Source of the DNA: Amblyomma americanum
Taxonomy: Eukaryota; Arthropoda; Arachnida; Ixodida; Ixodidae
Assembly (NCBI RefSeq): GCF_052857255.1
Contig: NW_027526484.1
Coordinates: 407,501-471,500 of the forward strand
Length of the DNA stretch: 64,000 nucleotides
Direction: 5' to 3'
Part shown: in pieces, positions 10,670 to 21,487 of the stretch
How the letters are laid out: each line of letters begins with the position of its first letter
Numbering within the stretch: position 1 is the stretch's first letter
Program-made: the position numbers and the translations under genes
Notes under the pieces: model-generated
Told to the model about the DNA's origin: nothing
Seen by the model: only the letters and a program-made list of their open reading frames with translations
Databases searched by the model: none

Positions 10670-11725
10670 TCATAACAATGCGTGCTATCTGTCGTTCAGA
10701 TCACTTCAGAATTTTATTGCTGCTCATTTCTCAGTCCGGAACTTATACTCATTGTAAATTGCTGGCCAACAATAGATAATAAAGAAGAGACTCAAGCAGT
10801 TGTATAAACCACTCCCACAAACATGGGCACTGGCCTCTACGTCTACATTTTTGCCTTGTGCTTTTGTTCTTTGTCATGAAGCGTGAGCCAACTAGCCAAG
10901 CAACTCCCACTGGTCATTCATAAATCCTTGTTTTTATTTCTAGCAATTTTACATATCGGTAGTTAGCTGGTTGTCTCCCCATATACCTAATGTTACTATG
11001 CCAGAGTAAAGACCGCTTTGTTGCACAGGGAGTTCAATGCGCATTGCTAGTTTAGGTTACGCCCTTTTTCTTCAGGTGAGAATCATATGTCAAAAGGCAC
11101 ACCCTGCGGATGGATATGACTTAAGTCTCTAGCAAGATGAAATTATGGTACGCGACAGAATTTCGATGCCTTTATTTGCGTGATATATTAGTATTGCGAG
11201 CGCTGTATGACAATTCATCTTTCACACCTGTGCACATACAACTTCACCTTCATCCTTCTTTCTTGTAGATACCTATCGTAATCCATTGATTCCATTAGCA
11301 ACTGGGCTTGAATACAGTGGAGTAATACAGCAACCGGTGGATCTTAAGCTGTTATTGGGAACTGTTGTTTCTCTAGAGGGACACTGAAGAGAAGTAGCAA
11401 AGTAGTTAATAAATTTCTATCTGATATCTGTAATGTCCAAGTAATTCAATAAACATAGTGGTGGGCTAGTTGGTGATCCATACTTGGAATAAACGAGAGT
11501 GTAAAAAAGGACAACCACAGAAGGTAAGCGTTATTTGTGTCGTGTAATCTTCTGTGGTTGTCCTTTTTTGCGCTGTCTTCTTTCGAACTATGTAAGTAAT
11601 ATCTGTATTGTATTGCGTTTTTGTCTATAAGCTCTTTGTGTATTCTTTCTGTATTTATTGCTATTTCACATAAAATAGACTCAATTGCAGGTGCAGTGCT
11701 GTCTATTGCTTTTTTTCTGTAACTT
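10670..11725. other. Harbinger intron sequence, left of gypsy-1
   Basis: AT-rich and without long ORFs. It contains the hairpin at 11503-11569 and a neighbouring 'ctagttgg' motif also seen beside the hairpin at 19 kb. I see no other feature. Confidence 0.5.
11503..11569. repeat. Perfect hairpin, 21-bp arms
   Basis: Arms 11503-11523 and 11549-11569 (aaaaaaggacaaccacagaag and its reverse complement) with a 25-nt spacer. The nearby gggctagttggt is shared, inverted, with 19098-19108 and loosely with the left end of PLE-2. It is probably a solitary Penelope pLTR end. Confidence 0.7.
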
Positions 11726-12533
11726 CGTCACGGATCTCCACGGAGAACACTCGGACCGAAAGAATGGACTAGGCGAGAGGAGAACACACACGGACGCACA
11801 TTTAATGCTCCCTATGTGACACACACACTAGAACACAAAACCAACAAAAATAACACAAAACACAAAGTCTACAAATACACACGACCCAGGCACGCTGCTA
11901 GCGGCGTCTACTACTAGCGTTCTAATATTACTGGTCGGCGTTCGTGCTCCCGGTTGGTTCCGTACGGCTGCGGCGTTGTATGGATCCAGTAGCCGGCGTC
12001 TATGCGGCGTTCGACGTGATTGGGCTGGCGTCGCTGGTGGCGTCGCTGGCTGCGTCGTACAATGTCCCGGTCCAAGCGCCCGTGGAGGTGATGCCGGTGT
12101 TGGCGTTGGGGGCACCACCCGGATGGGTGACAACAGCGCTGGAGACACCCCTGGCCGTAGCAGCTGGTAGCGTCCTCCGTTGACTCCCCGGAACGGGCTC
12201 AGGCACGGCAGGGAGTCCAGGATGCGAAGTCGTAGAACGCGAGCTCACCGGAGCAGTAGCCGGCGTCGCTCTCTTCCAGCCAAAGCGTCCCTGACCCGCC
12301 GGGGCCTCCGTTTCTCTGCTGTTGTCCCCGTGCCTCGCTCTCCCTCGCCCTTTTATAGCCTTGGCGTTAGTCCAAGAAAACCTTGTCGTCGTCTTCTTCT
12401 CTTCTCCACCAATCATCTCTCTCCACCTCACTGAATGCTTCTTCTTCATCTTCTTTATTCATCGGTTAATCCACGTCGTCTTCTTCACACCTTTACTTTA
12501 AAATTTAATTTAGGCTCCTTAATATATTTGACA
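11726..12533 (-). repeat. gypsy-1 3' LTR
   Basis: Aligns with 16164-16962. On the + strand it runs from cgtcacggatctcc (the first base of the usual TG end is changed) to ...tttgaca. The minus strand just inside it (12534-12547) is gagagggggccct, a likely polypurine tract. The GC-rich part holds open frames that are not genes. Confidence 0.88.
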
Positions 12534-13025
12534 AGGGCCCCCTCTCTCAAGAGTTTTTCCATGAAAAAGTGCTCACGTCACCCTCATCTCCAAGCCATCC
12601 AGCCAACCGACTATCTTCTGTGGCGATTCTGGACCCAGCACACAACACACCGCAGATGTCCAGCACACACCAAGAGCACACCTCTACATAGCACACAAAA
12701 CTGCGTTTTCAGAACACTAACACACCACTGCCATTGTCCGTACAGAGTCCTTAATAAACATGTTGGTGTCCACAACACACTCCCTTGTATAATGACATAA
12801 CACCAACAACGGCAACAACCAGAAGATAAACCCCAAAGATACTTTAACACACCAACAACAACAAGATACATCCCAGAAATACGTAGAGCTGCTCAGTTGG
12901 CTCTATCCGTAGAGAGCTCTTATTTGCAACAAATGAGTTCCGTTTTGCCTGGCCCGCCCGAAAACATCTCCCCCTTGATTTGGAGTAGAGCTGTGATCGT
13001 CTGTCTTCATTCACATTGGGCTTCA

Positions 13026-14253
13026 TTAGTACCTCATCCCCTCCTGCATTTTTATCCCCACTGCACGTGGGCACCTCCGCAGCATCACCTGTCTCCTCGG
13101 CCACTGTGCACATGCTACCTTGGGGGCGTACCGCCGTACGGGACATCTTTCTTCATATTTCTTCAACATATTTACATGGAAAACCTTCTTAGTGCGATCT
13201 TTCAATAACTCATAGCCCATGTCTCTTTTCTTCCGCGTCACAAGGTACGGGCCCTTCCATTGAATCAGTAGCTTATTATGATCCGCGGGTAGCAGGACGA
13301 GAAACCTGTCGCCCGGATTCAGATTCCTGTGAATGGCTTTCTTTTCATAATATCTTTTATGGCGTTCACGAGCCTTTCCCAGGCCTTGATGTGCAAGCCT
13401 GCATGTTTCCTTCAACCTGTCCCACAACTCAAGAACGCACGTGTATGTTGTCTTGAGATCTGATGCAATCTCTTTATTAATACACAGCTCCTTGAGTATT
13501 GCAAGTGGACTTCTAACGGTTCTCCCATATAATATCTCGAAAGGAGAGAACCTAAGACCCGTTCGCGGTACTTTGCTGTAAGCGAACAAAAGAGCTGGGA
13601 GAAAGCTGTCCCAATCAGTAGGTCTCTCCTGGCACATTTTCTTGATCATACTTTTGAGGGTGCCGTTGAACCGCTCTGCAAGTCCATTACACATGGAATA
13701 GTAAGGCGTCGTCAGTAACTGCCTTACTGACAAAAGGCGGTTAACCTCCTTCATTAGTTCCGATGTGAAGTTCGAGCCCCGATCCCTCAAAGCTTCCCTC
13801 AGGAACCAATAACGCGAAAATATTTCCACAAGACCCTCTGCCACTTGGATACTGTCAATAGTTCTCAGTGGAATAGCGTCAGGATAACGAGTGGCCACGT
13901 CAACCAGAGTAAGCACATCTCAATTGCCTTTGACGGATACTGGAGAGATTGGCCCCACAATGTCAATCGCCCCTCGCTGAAACGGTAGGTCGATGGCTGG
14001 CATATTGCTCAGAGGTACGGGACCAACTCCTCCCTTCGGAACTGTGCGCTGGCACACGTCACATGAGCGAACGAAGCGCTTAACGTCACTCTGAACACCC
14101 GGCCAAAAGAACTCTCCATGATGCTAGACAGCGTTTTTTGAACACCCTAGTGTCCGGCCATAATGGCGTCATGTCCTAAGCGTAGCACGGTCTCTCGCAT
14201 ATCTCTCGGTAACACCAGCTGTTTGACCCGCCTTCCTGAACAAAACATGCATT
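13026..14253 (-). pseudogene. gypsy-1 integrase
   Basis: The zinc-binding part lies about 14250-14060: a GHDAIMAGH segment, then CDVCQ, with an in-frame stop after MAGH. The catalytic core follows (DVATRYPDAIPL, RDRGSNFTSEL, ERFNGTLKSMIKK), which gives the D,D-35-E pattern of retroviral-type integrases. The C-terminal part has the GPY-like segment WKGPYLVTRKKRDMGYEL. A second stop (GN-stop-DV) lies just upstream of the longest open stretch, 13916-13026. The enzyme would insert the cDNA. The two stops make this copy inactive. Confidence 0.88.
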
Positions 14254-14539
14254 CCCTGTGCAGAAGACCATTTACCAATTGATATTCGAATGACGTGCGA
14301 CTCTTCTTTCTTCTCACTTTTTCCCCAACTCTTTCAAAGCAGGCGTTCGAGCTCAGTTTTTTTGTTTAATTGCAATTTCGCCCGCTGTTACGCTCAGGCA
14401 CATCGTAACAGGAGTAGAGAGTGGACGCTGCGTTGCTCGGGCTGTCGCTTGAGCTCTTGTCTCCACTGCCGACGAGAAACTGACTGCACCCGTCTGAGCT
14501 GTCGCGGGCCTTTCCTCCTATGGATGTTTCTCAACGTCG

Positions 14540-14960
14540 AGCATCCTCCACTCGGGATCGGGGTCTTCGACAGTTCTTGCATCCATAATGTTTCCCAAGA
14601 TGAGATCCTAGATGGGTTGGTCTACGCAATTTGCCACTACCTGCCCAGTGTAATATGGCGTGTACAATAGAATCCTGGCTTCAGGAAGGTACCTTACTGT
14701 GCTATCTACAAGAGGGATGGCCGAAGCTTCCTCTGTAAGATCCTCGTCTTCACGAGGCTTCTCCGAACCAAAACTGTGTTGGCTCCGCTGTGCGTAAGCA
14801 CCAATATAGGACGGTTCCCTATTTGCCCAACCACCACTGTCATTGCTGCTTTCGGGTTGGGTTTTGCATTCATCCCCTAATTTTCCAGCGGCGTTTGCTT
14901 TCCTTTCAGCTGTGGAACTTCAGGAGGTGTGACAAGTTCTGCCAGAGAGTCGACGACACA
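14540..14960 (-). pseudogene. gypsy-1 protease remnant
   Basis: Right to left, one frame reads NRPILVLTHSGANTVLVR; a second, shifted frame ends in DLILGNI. This is the layout of a retropepsin with DSGA near the start and the ILG motif near the end. The catalytic Asp is His here (THSGA). The usual RT region should follow but is absent. Confidence 0.6.
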
Positions 14961-15015
14961 TGCGGCTTGGTCCTGTATTCTGTATCGGCACTCATTCATA
15001 GTATAACCCCTCCTC

Positions 15016-15702
15016 TTAAACCTTGACACACAACCTGTGTCTTTTGGGCAGCGCTACTAGTCCGACAGTCAGCTGCACAGTGTCCCCCTTGCCGCAGAGA
15101 AAACACCTTTCTGGGGCCTTAGATGCACTGCCATATGCTCTTGGTTTTGCCGCATCTGTCTCTAGAAACTTTTGGGTTTCCTCCTTTGCCTTACACAAAT
15201 TTCTTAGGCCTTGAGCCACGAGGAATTGGTCTGCAGTGTCGGCGAACTCTTCCAATGAATACAACTTTCTTTTTTTAAGGAATAGCTCTAGCTTTGAGCT
15301 GCAACATGCTAAAAATTGCTCTGTGACCAGCTTGTCACGCACCCCTTCAAAGCTCTTTTCTGTGTTTGACATATCAAGCCACCTATCAAAATAGTTGGTC
15401 AGTCTGCAGGAAAACTGCTCAGCGGTTTCCGAATCCTCAGGTCTTGCGGTGCGAAATCTCTCACGAAAACCTTTTGCCGTAAGCCTGAGGAGCGCCTTTT
15501 TTACTTTCTCGTAGTTGCTGGAATCAGCAGCAGGCATCCTTCCAAACACATTCAGCGCCTCTGCGACTAAACACATGCTCAATGCCGTGGCCCATTCACT
15601 GCGCTCCCAGCCTTGCCCCAAAGCTATCCGCTCGAATCGTTGCAGACATGCGTCCAGATCATATCTTTTGTCATCGAAAAGAGCCTTAAGCTTCCTTGGC
15701 AA
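15016..15702 (-). pseudogene. gypsy-1 Gag, capsid and zinc-knuckle part
   Basis: A 228-residue open stretch of capsid-like sequence (KGFRERFRTARPEDSETAEQF, DKLVTEQFLACCS), the SCAN-like Gag fold common in large gypsy elements. It ends in CFLCGKG. A one-base shift would continue as H-x4-C, giving a CCHC knuckle, so the frame breaks inside the knuckle. It lies upstream of the protease on the minus strand, as expected. Confidence 0.75.
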
Positions 15703-15818
15703 AACTCTGACCGGTCTAGGAGATTCTCCACCCGCTAAAGAACGCTGATCACTCTCCGTGATCTCATATCCTCCCGCGACATGCGACTGTTTCTACAAAA
15801 GAAACTCCTTCTCCCGTT

Positions 15819-16085
15819 CTATCCTTCTTTTCTCCTGTTCTTCTGCCTCGCGAGCTCTTCTAGCTTCCCGCTCTTCTGCCTCGCGAGCTCCTTTATCTGC
15901 TTCGCGAACTCTCTCATCTGCTTCGCGAGCGTCTGCGCGTCCTTGCGCCCTTTGCTCTGTCTGCCTATCTGCCTCCTCTTTCTGCCTCTTTCCCTCCTCG
16001 TCATAGAGACGCTTCCCCTCTTCTTGCTTAAACCTAGCTTGAGCGCAAGTTCTAACGTTTTTGCCAAATCCATACTTTCTGCCAT
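15819..16085 (-). pseudogene. gypsy-1 Gag N-terminal part
   Basis: The frame begins MAESMDLAKTLELALKLGL about 80 bp inside the 5' LTR and runs into a highly charged, repetitive linker (FAKQIKELARQKSGKLEELA). The linker DNA is an imperfect tandem repeat around 'ctcgcgagctctt' (15840-15930). A frameshift separates it from the capsid part. Confidence 0.6.
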
Positions 16086-16163
16086 CGAGAGATCGAAAAG
16101 ATTAGAGAAAAAGCAGAAAAGAAACAAGGAAATGAATCCTGGCACAAGCTCGCTACTTATCTT

Positions 16164-16962
16164 TGTCACGGATCTCCCAGGAGAACACTCGAACCGAAAT
16201 ATTGGACTAGGCGACAGGTGTACACACACAGACGCACATTTAATGCCTCCATGTGACACACACACTAGAACACAAAACCAACAAAACTAACACAAAACAC
16301 AAAGACTACAAATACACACTGCTACCGGCGTCTACTACTAGCCTTGTACTATTAATGGTCGGCGTTAGTGTGCACGATTGGTTCGGTACGGCTGCGGCGT
16401 TGTCTGGATCCAGTAGCCGGCGTCGAGGCGGCGTTCGACGTGATTGGGCTGGCGTCGCTGGCTGCGTCGTACAAGCTCCCGGTCCAAGCGCCCGTGGAGG
16501 TGATGCCGGTGTTGTTGGCGTTGGGGGCACCACCCAGATGGGTGGCAACAGCGCTGGAGACACCCCTGGACGTAGCAGGTAGTAGCGTCCTCCGTTGACT
16601 CCCCGGAACGGGATCAGGCACGGCAGGAAGTCCAGGATACGAAGCCGTAGAACGGGAGCTCACCGGAGCAGTAGCCGGCGCGTCTCTGACCCGCCGGAGC
16701 CTCCGCTTCTCTGCTGTTCCCCCCGTGCCTCGCTCTCCCTCGCCCTTTTATAGCCTTGGCATTAATCCACGTAAGTCTTGTCATCGTCTTCTCTTCTCCA
16801 CCAATCATCTCTCTTCACCTCACCGAATGCTTCTCCACCAATCATCTCTCTCCACCTTACTGAATGCTTCTTCTTCATCTTCTTTATTCTTCGGTTAATC
16901 CACGTCGCCTTCTTCACACCTTTCCTTTAAAATTTAATTTAGGCCTCTTAATATACGTGACA
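16164..16962 (-). repeat. gypsy-1 5' LTR
   Basis: On the + strand it starts tgtcacggatctcc and ends gtgaca, with TG...CA termini. It differs from the other LTR by many substitutions and several small indels (for example around 12030 and 16820), so the insertion is not recent. Confidence 0.88.
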
Positions 16963-17838
16963 AACATCCCATTTCTCGTGCTGTTCTTAAGCCTTGAATG
17001 ATGAACCAACTGACCCAGCAATCCTCCCTTTGTAAGCATGTTGACGTTTACGAGGGCTTACCATTAGGTGGACTCGGAGGGGGGGGTATGTATTAAGCTA
17101 CTCCCACAAACATGGACATTAATGGCGATGGGGAGCGGAAATGACAATTGCGACTTCAAATCGCAGTGCCTTGTCATGCCAGAGTTCGCACCTCAACCTC
17201 TCATGTACTTTTGTTCAACTCAACCTCATCAGCTGGGTTTACCCTGGGTGAACCATGCCCCACATGCTTGCAAATGTTTAACATATTGCGTGTTATTGAC
17301 TTTGATCAGCTTGGTATAGTGTCTTGTTCAGCTGTTTATTCATTTATTTATTTGTACATGCTGCGAGCCATAACTTTGGCCCAAGCAGGAGGGGCACAGA
17401 ATTTTAAAAGCCATAAAACCGTTAGTCGCAACAGCCACAAGTCATTTAAAGGACATAAGACCCAACATTCATCACAACACCAACACTGGGAGCCGCACAA
17501 AACTCCTCCAACTCCTTCACAAAATATTTCTAGTGACATAAACCTAAATTTAGGCGATTGCACTCCGCAACAGTATTAAAGAAAATGCTGAACTGAACCT
17601 ATTGGTACATGTGAAAGTTGGGGCTAGGGAATGCTGATGTACATGCCGGTATCTTAATACATCTATTTAGTTATGTTCAGGAAACCAAAAATGTGAACCG
17701 CTGCCTTCTTTACAGTTTGGCCATCACAAGTTTGTCTTTTTGTAATATATTGTGGCGAATGATTGCATTACATTGGGGCATATTTAACCTCTTTTTTGAG
17801 ATGATAACACGCTGTCTTGTATGTTCCATCATGTGCAG
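16963..17838. other. Harbinger intron sequence, right of gypsy-1, with a possible LINE 3' end
   Basis: No gene recognised. On the minus strand, 17400-17330 reads cctcctgcttgggccaaag, then agcatgtacaaataaataaa, which looks like a LINE or SINE 3' end with a short A/T-rich repeat tail. The pyrimidine-poor stretch ending atgtgcag (17838) is the acceptor of the next Harbinger exon. Confidence 0.45.
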
Positions 17839-18234
17839 CTGCCAGTTGTCAATGAGGCGCCAGATGGCTCAGAAGTGCTCCTGTCATGGGAGGACAGCCT
17901 GCATGAAGGAAGGAGCAGAGACGACTTGCCTGTGCTGGCGCAAGCAGCAGTGCCGCTGCAGGGGCAAGCAGCAGTGCCGGTGCTGGCACAAGGGCAGGAA
18001 GGGAACCCCAAAAGAGCCACCACAAGCGACAAAGACCTGCTATAGAGCAGCTAATTACTCTCCATAAAGGAGGTAGCGAGGGAGTACCAAAGGCCGATCG
18101 CAAGGCACACACAAAATGCGAAGAAAATGGTGCGCCTCCAGAAGGAAGCGAATGCCATATATGCAGGGATTGTGCAACTGCTTGCAAAATTTCTAGACAA
18201 CAACCAAAATAATGACTGGCTCTACAAAGAGTGA
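17839..18234 (+). pseudogene. Harbinger Myb/SANT-like gene, last exon (degenerate)
   Basis: After an acceptor at 17837-17838 the frame reads LPVVNEAPDGSEVLLSWEDS, then a short Gln/Ala/Val-rich repeat (about 17930-17990). Frameshifts near 18000 and 18070 are needed to follow the coding drift into KEVAREYQRPIARHTQNA...QLLAKFLDNNQNNDWLYKE-stop, an amphipathic helical tail as seen at the C-terminus of Myb/SANT-like Harbinger proteins. The link to exons 1 and 2 is inference from order, strand and family layout. Confidence 0.5.
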
Positions 18235-18990
18235 TCAAAGGTAGAGCTAGAAGTTATTTGATTCTCCATGATATTACAGCATGTAAAGAGATGAACTCAG
18301 AACAGAGCATATGCATGCACTACAGGGGCACACAGGTGGAAGTGCAATAAGCAAACAAGTGTATTGCAAGTACATTGCTGCTGCTCTCGCAGTAACACTC
18401 CACCTGCTTCTCCACTCAGAACCACTCGCTGTTGCACGTTCACCAGGAACTGTTTGCTACGAGGCTGATATTTTTCTTGCAACATAAGTGGTTTTCTTGG
18501 GGGAGGGGGGGCAAGTGATAGAACAGTGGGGAATTTTGACAAGAGCGAAATAGTAATGACATGAAATTTTTATCAGAAAGCGTACTTTGGTTTAATGAGT
18601 TGAGATGAGAATGTAATGAAATTTATCACAGTGTGAGTCTTTCAAAGCTCTCACCATTAGGTGACATTTACATCATATGTTTGTGTTTACTTTGTGTGTG
18701 GATAATGTGTGCAAAAATATGAAGCTTCCACCTGTGACCGACATGATATCGTTACCTTCATGAGCAAAAGGAAAAAATTTCTCGCAGCTATTGCTTAATC
18801 TTCGCCTAGATATAAAATGTTCACTGTAATATGATTGTAGGCACTAACAGCCTTTTTGGTCAAAGGCATTCGCTTTCACTGGGCTAGCATCAGGTGCATG
18901 CAAAAGCCTAGAGGAAAAATATGGTGATACCCAGGGGGCCCTTATTGGAGAGGTCTATTTAGTGAAGGCATTTCATTCACTATACTGCTT
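18235..18990. other. Unassigned Harbinger interior
   Basis: No protein domain, RNA gene or clear repeat was seen. Mostly AT-rich. Confidence 0.45.
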
Positions 18991-18997
18991 TCAGAAT

Positions 18998-19096
18998 AAA
19001 GTTTAATGGCGCAAAGGAACAAACACAGGAAGACAGAGACAAAAAGCGCCACAGCTGTGCCTTCCTGTGTTTGTTCCTTTGTGCCATTCAACTTTA
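18998..19096. repeat. Hairpin with about 35-bp arms
   Basis: Arms 18998-19032 and 19061-19096 (gtttaatggcgcaaaggaac and complement, two or three mismatches) with a 28-nt spacer. The following gaaccaactagcccaac matches, inverted, the motif beside the 11.5-kb hairpin. Likely a Penelope pLTR end. Confidence 0.7.
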
Positions 19097-19170
19097 TGAT
19101 GAACCAACTAGCCCAACAGCAAGTACTTCTGCTTTTTGAAGTAGGAGTGCAAGACTGAAAGCTTTTACTG

Positions 19171-20636
19171 GGAGAGCAGAAAGTTGGGCGAGTTGGTTGA
19201 AATGCATACTGAAGAAGTTGGCGCGGAAAAACGAGGACAAGCGAGACAAACAAAGACGAGCGCAACTCACAACTGAAGGTTTATTCCAGACAATGCTCGA
19301 ATAAATAGTGAAACCAACAAGAACAAAAACAAACAAACGTCATGAACACCACAAGTTACTCCGTGAATCTCAATGATTTGGTTAGGAACAGATACTCCCT
19401 ATCAGAGAAGCGGACGGAAGTCTGACTGATGCACTTATCGCCACTGATGCGCATATGAAAGGCTTCCATGAGCTCCCGCATGAGTTGCTCCCTGTGCCTG
19501 AATAGGATCGTCGTTTTTTCAAAACGCGGTTTACACTGGAGTGCGGCCCTGGTCTCAATTTCACAGTAGAAGTACCAAGAGATGGAAGGCTCCAGTTCCT
19601 AGATCTGTCTTTGCATTTTCGCCCCAAACATGTTTGTTGGGCATACCTCCCTAGGGCCAATAAAGCGTTGCTTGATTATTCATCTGGTCACTCCAAAGTC
19701 ATAAAGAACGGGATAGTCACTTCCTGTCTAAAAGCGGCCATCACCATGTCTTGCTCACATGCTATCAAGGAAAGCGTCGAGTCGCAGGTGAAGAGGCTGA
19801 AAGAAAGCGGGTACCCTCAGCATATAATTGTGGAAGCTTGTGGAAGATTGGTAAGGTGGGTCAAGGATGAGTCGCGACCTAAACTCCGGGAAAAAGAGCG
19901 TCAAAAAAATTTTGCAGTCATACCATATGTGCACAGATTGGCGCATGGACTGAAAAATGTTGCCAGGCGTTATCAAATTCCGATTGTGTTTTCCGCCCCT
20001 CGGAAGTTGGGAGCAATCTGTTCACAGGTGCACAAACGGATGGAAGAAGGAGGCGTAAGAACGGTACGAAAAACAAGAAAAACAAGAAATGAACGCAACA
20101 TCAAACACAAAGCCCCGTTCGTTACCTGTGCCAGGGGGGTTGTGTACAGATTGCCGTTGTCGTGTGGCGCTCTATACATCGGCCAAACTGGACGATGCGT
20201 CAACGAGAGATTAGGAGAGCACCGAAGATTGCTTGGGGGAGATTCTCTTGATAACCTCCCTAAACATTGCCGCACGTGCATTACAAACGACAAGGAAAAG
20301 AAAATCCAGTGTAAACCGCTTTTTGAAAAACGACGATCCTATTCAGGCACAGGGAGCAACTCACGCGGGAGCTCATGGAAGCCTTTCATATGCGCATCAG
20401 TGGCGATCAGTGCATCAGTCAGACTTCCGTCCGCTTCTCTGATAGGGAGTATCTGTTCCTAACCAAATCATTGAGATTCACGGAGTAACTTGTGGTGTTC
20501 ATGACGTTTGTTTGTTTTTGTTCTTGTTGGTTTCACTATTTATTCGAGCATTGTCTGGAATAAACCTTCAGTTGTGAGTTGCGCTCGTCTTTGTTTGTCT
20601 CGCTTGTCCTCGTTTTTCCGCGCCCACTTCTTCAGT
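19171..20636 (+). mobile_element. Penelope-like element PLE-2, 5'-truncated, with long inverted ends
   Basis: Flanked by 12-bp duplications, aagcttttactg, at 19159-19170 and 20637-20648. An inverted pLTR part (about 19207-19540) faces a direct copy (about 20307-20636), an inverted repeat of about 330 bp around about 770 bp of C-terminal coding sequence. The junction at about 19540 cuts the RT, so this copy was truncated during insertion. Confidence 0.88.
19541..20462 (+). pseudogene. PLE-2 RT tail and GIY-YIG endonuclease
   Basis: The coding sequence begins mid-RT at LNFTVEVPRDGRLQFLDLSL, downstream of where the catalytic Asp pair would be. It continues without a stop through the linker to a GIY-YIG domain (GVVY, then LYIGQTGRCVNERLGEH; residues 176-204 counting from Met at 19611). 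Its last about 45 codons are in the pLTR. It lacks RT catalytic residues and has no natural start. It belongs to a different Penelope family from PLE-1 (VYRLPLSCGALYIG against VYKIACADCSSVYIG). Confidence 0.85.
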
Positions 20637-20649
20637 AAGCTTTTACTGC

Positions 20650-21090
20650 TTGACAAGGTACCAAAAAGTTGCTGATTGGCAAAGCGGCAAGACGATGGCC
20701 AGTTATACACACAAATTACAAGCAGACAGCAAGTGACAGAACAGCAGCCAATATGCAGACCATGCGACACAAACACAATGAAAAAGGTAGTACAATGACA
20801 ATGAATAAGCAACATAAACAGCAGTGCTCAACAAGAATGAATCATAAAAATGGAAGGCTTATACCGGCACTTTGCCATTTTCTGCGAGCAAAACTGTTTG
20901 AAGAAAGATTAGTTTACAGGAAGTAATGAAATCTTCATTATTAGTTCATTAGAGGTGGTTGCATATAGGTGAAGGTTCGTTTGTCATAAGGAGTACTAGT
21001 AGTTTGTACGAAGCACTTAGTTTTGTAGCTGAACAAGAACCAATAATCAACATTAGCTATATAATGCAAGACTATTTTCTGAAAGTCTGG
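20650..21090. other. Unassigned Harbinger interior
   Basis: AT-rich, with no recognisable gene. It separates PLE-2 from a SINE fragment. Confidence 0.45.
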
Positions 21091-21261
21091 CCACGACGGC
21101 GGCTTTTCGATGGAGGTGTAAAGCAAGGCACTCGTGTACTGTGCAATGTCAGTGCATGTTAATGAACCCCAGGTGGTCAAAAAATCTGCAGCGCTTCACT
21201 ACGGCATCACTCACAGCCCAAGCCGCTTTGGAACGTTAAACCCCATAAACCAAACCAAACC
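21091..21261 (+). repeat. Ruka-like SINE, 5'-truncated
   Basis: Aligns by eye with the body and tail of the full copy at 53167-53404 (cgatggaggtg..., gtcagtgcatgtt..., cccaggtggtc, ...cataaacc). The tRNA-like head is missing and divergence is high. Confidence 0.75.
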
Positions 21262-21487
21262 TATTTTATGAAGCACTTGTAGGTTACGAAAATTACACCA
21301 GTTGTAACCCTCATAAACTTCACCCCAGAAGGGAGTATGCATCATGTGCATGCAATGGTAGCCATTTAAGGCGGTCCGAACCCAGAGACTGCTCCTTCAA
21401 TAATGTGTGTGCAGCTCTGTTCATGGTTGTTCCTCCTTGGTAGGGGTGTCCTCCTTAGCTGCTCTTGAGTTTCCCACGGACTGGGTT

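Larger units (their letters stand above)
11726..16962 (-). mobile_element. Ty3/gypsy-type retrotransposon (gypsy-1), internally deleted
   Basis: Two long terminal repeats of about 800 bp enclose gag, protease and integrase on the minus strand. Reverse transcriptase and RNase H are missing; the break lies near 14270-14290. The element sits in the intron between exons 2 and 3 of the Harbinger Myb/SANT gene, so it inserted into the older transposon. Flanks aactt (11721-11725) and aacat (16963-16967) are a near-match for a 5-bp duplication. Confidence 0.88.

Noticed and set aside
11828..12449. GC-rich ORFs of 64-149 residues in both orientations
   Set aside because: They lie in the gypsy-1 LTR, recur in the other LTR, and have low-complexity Pro/Ala/Thr-rich translations.
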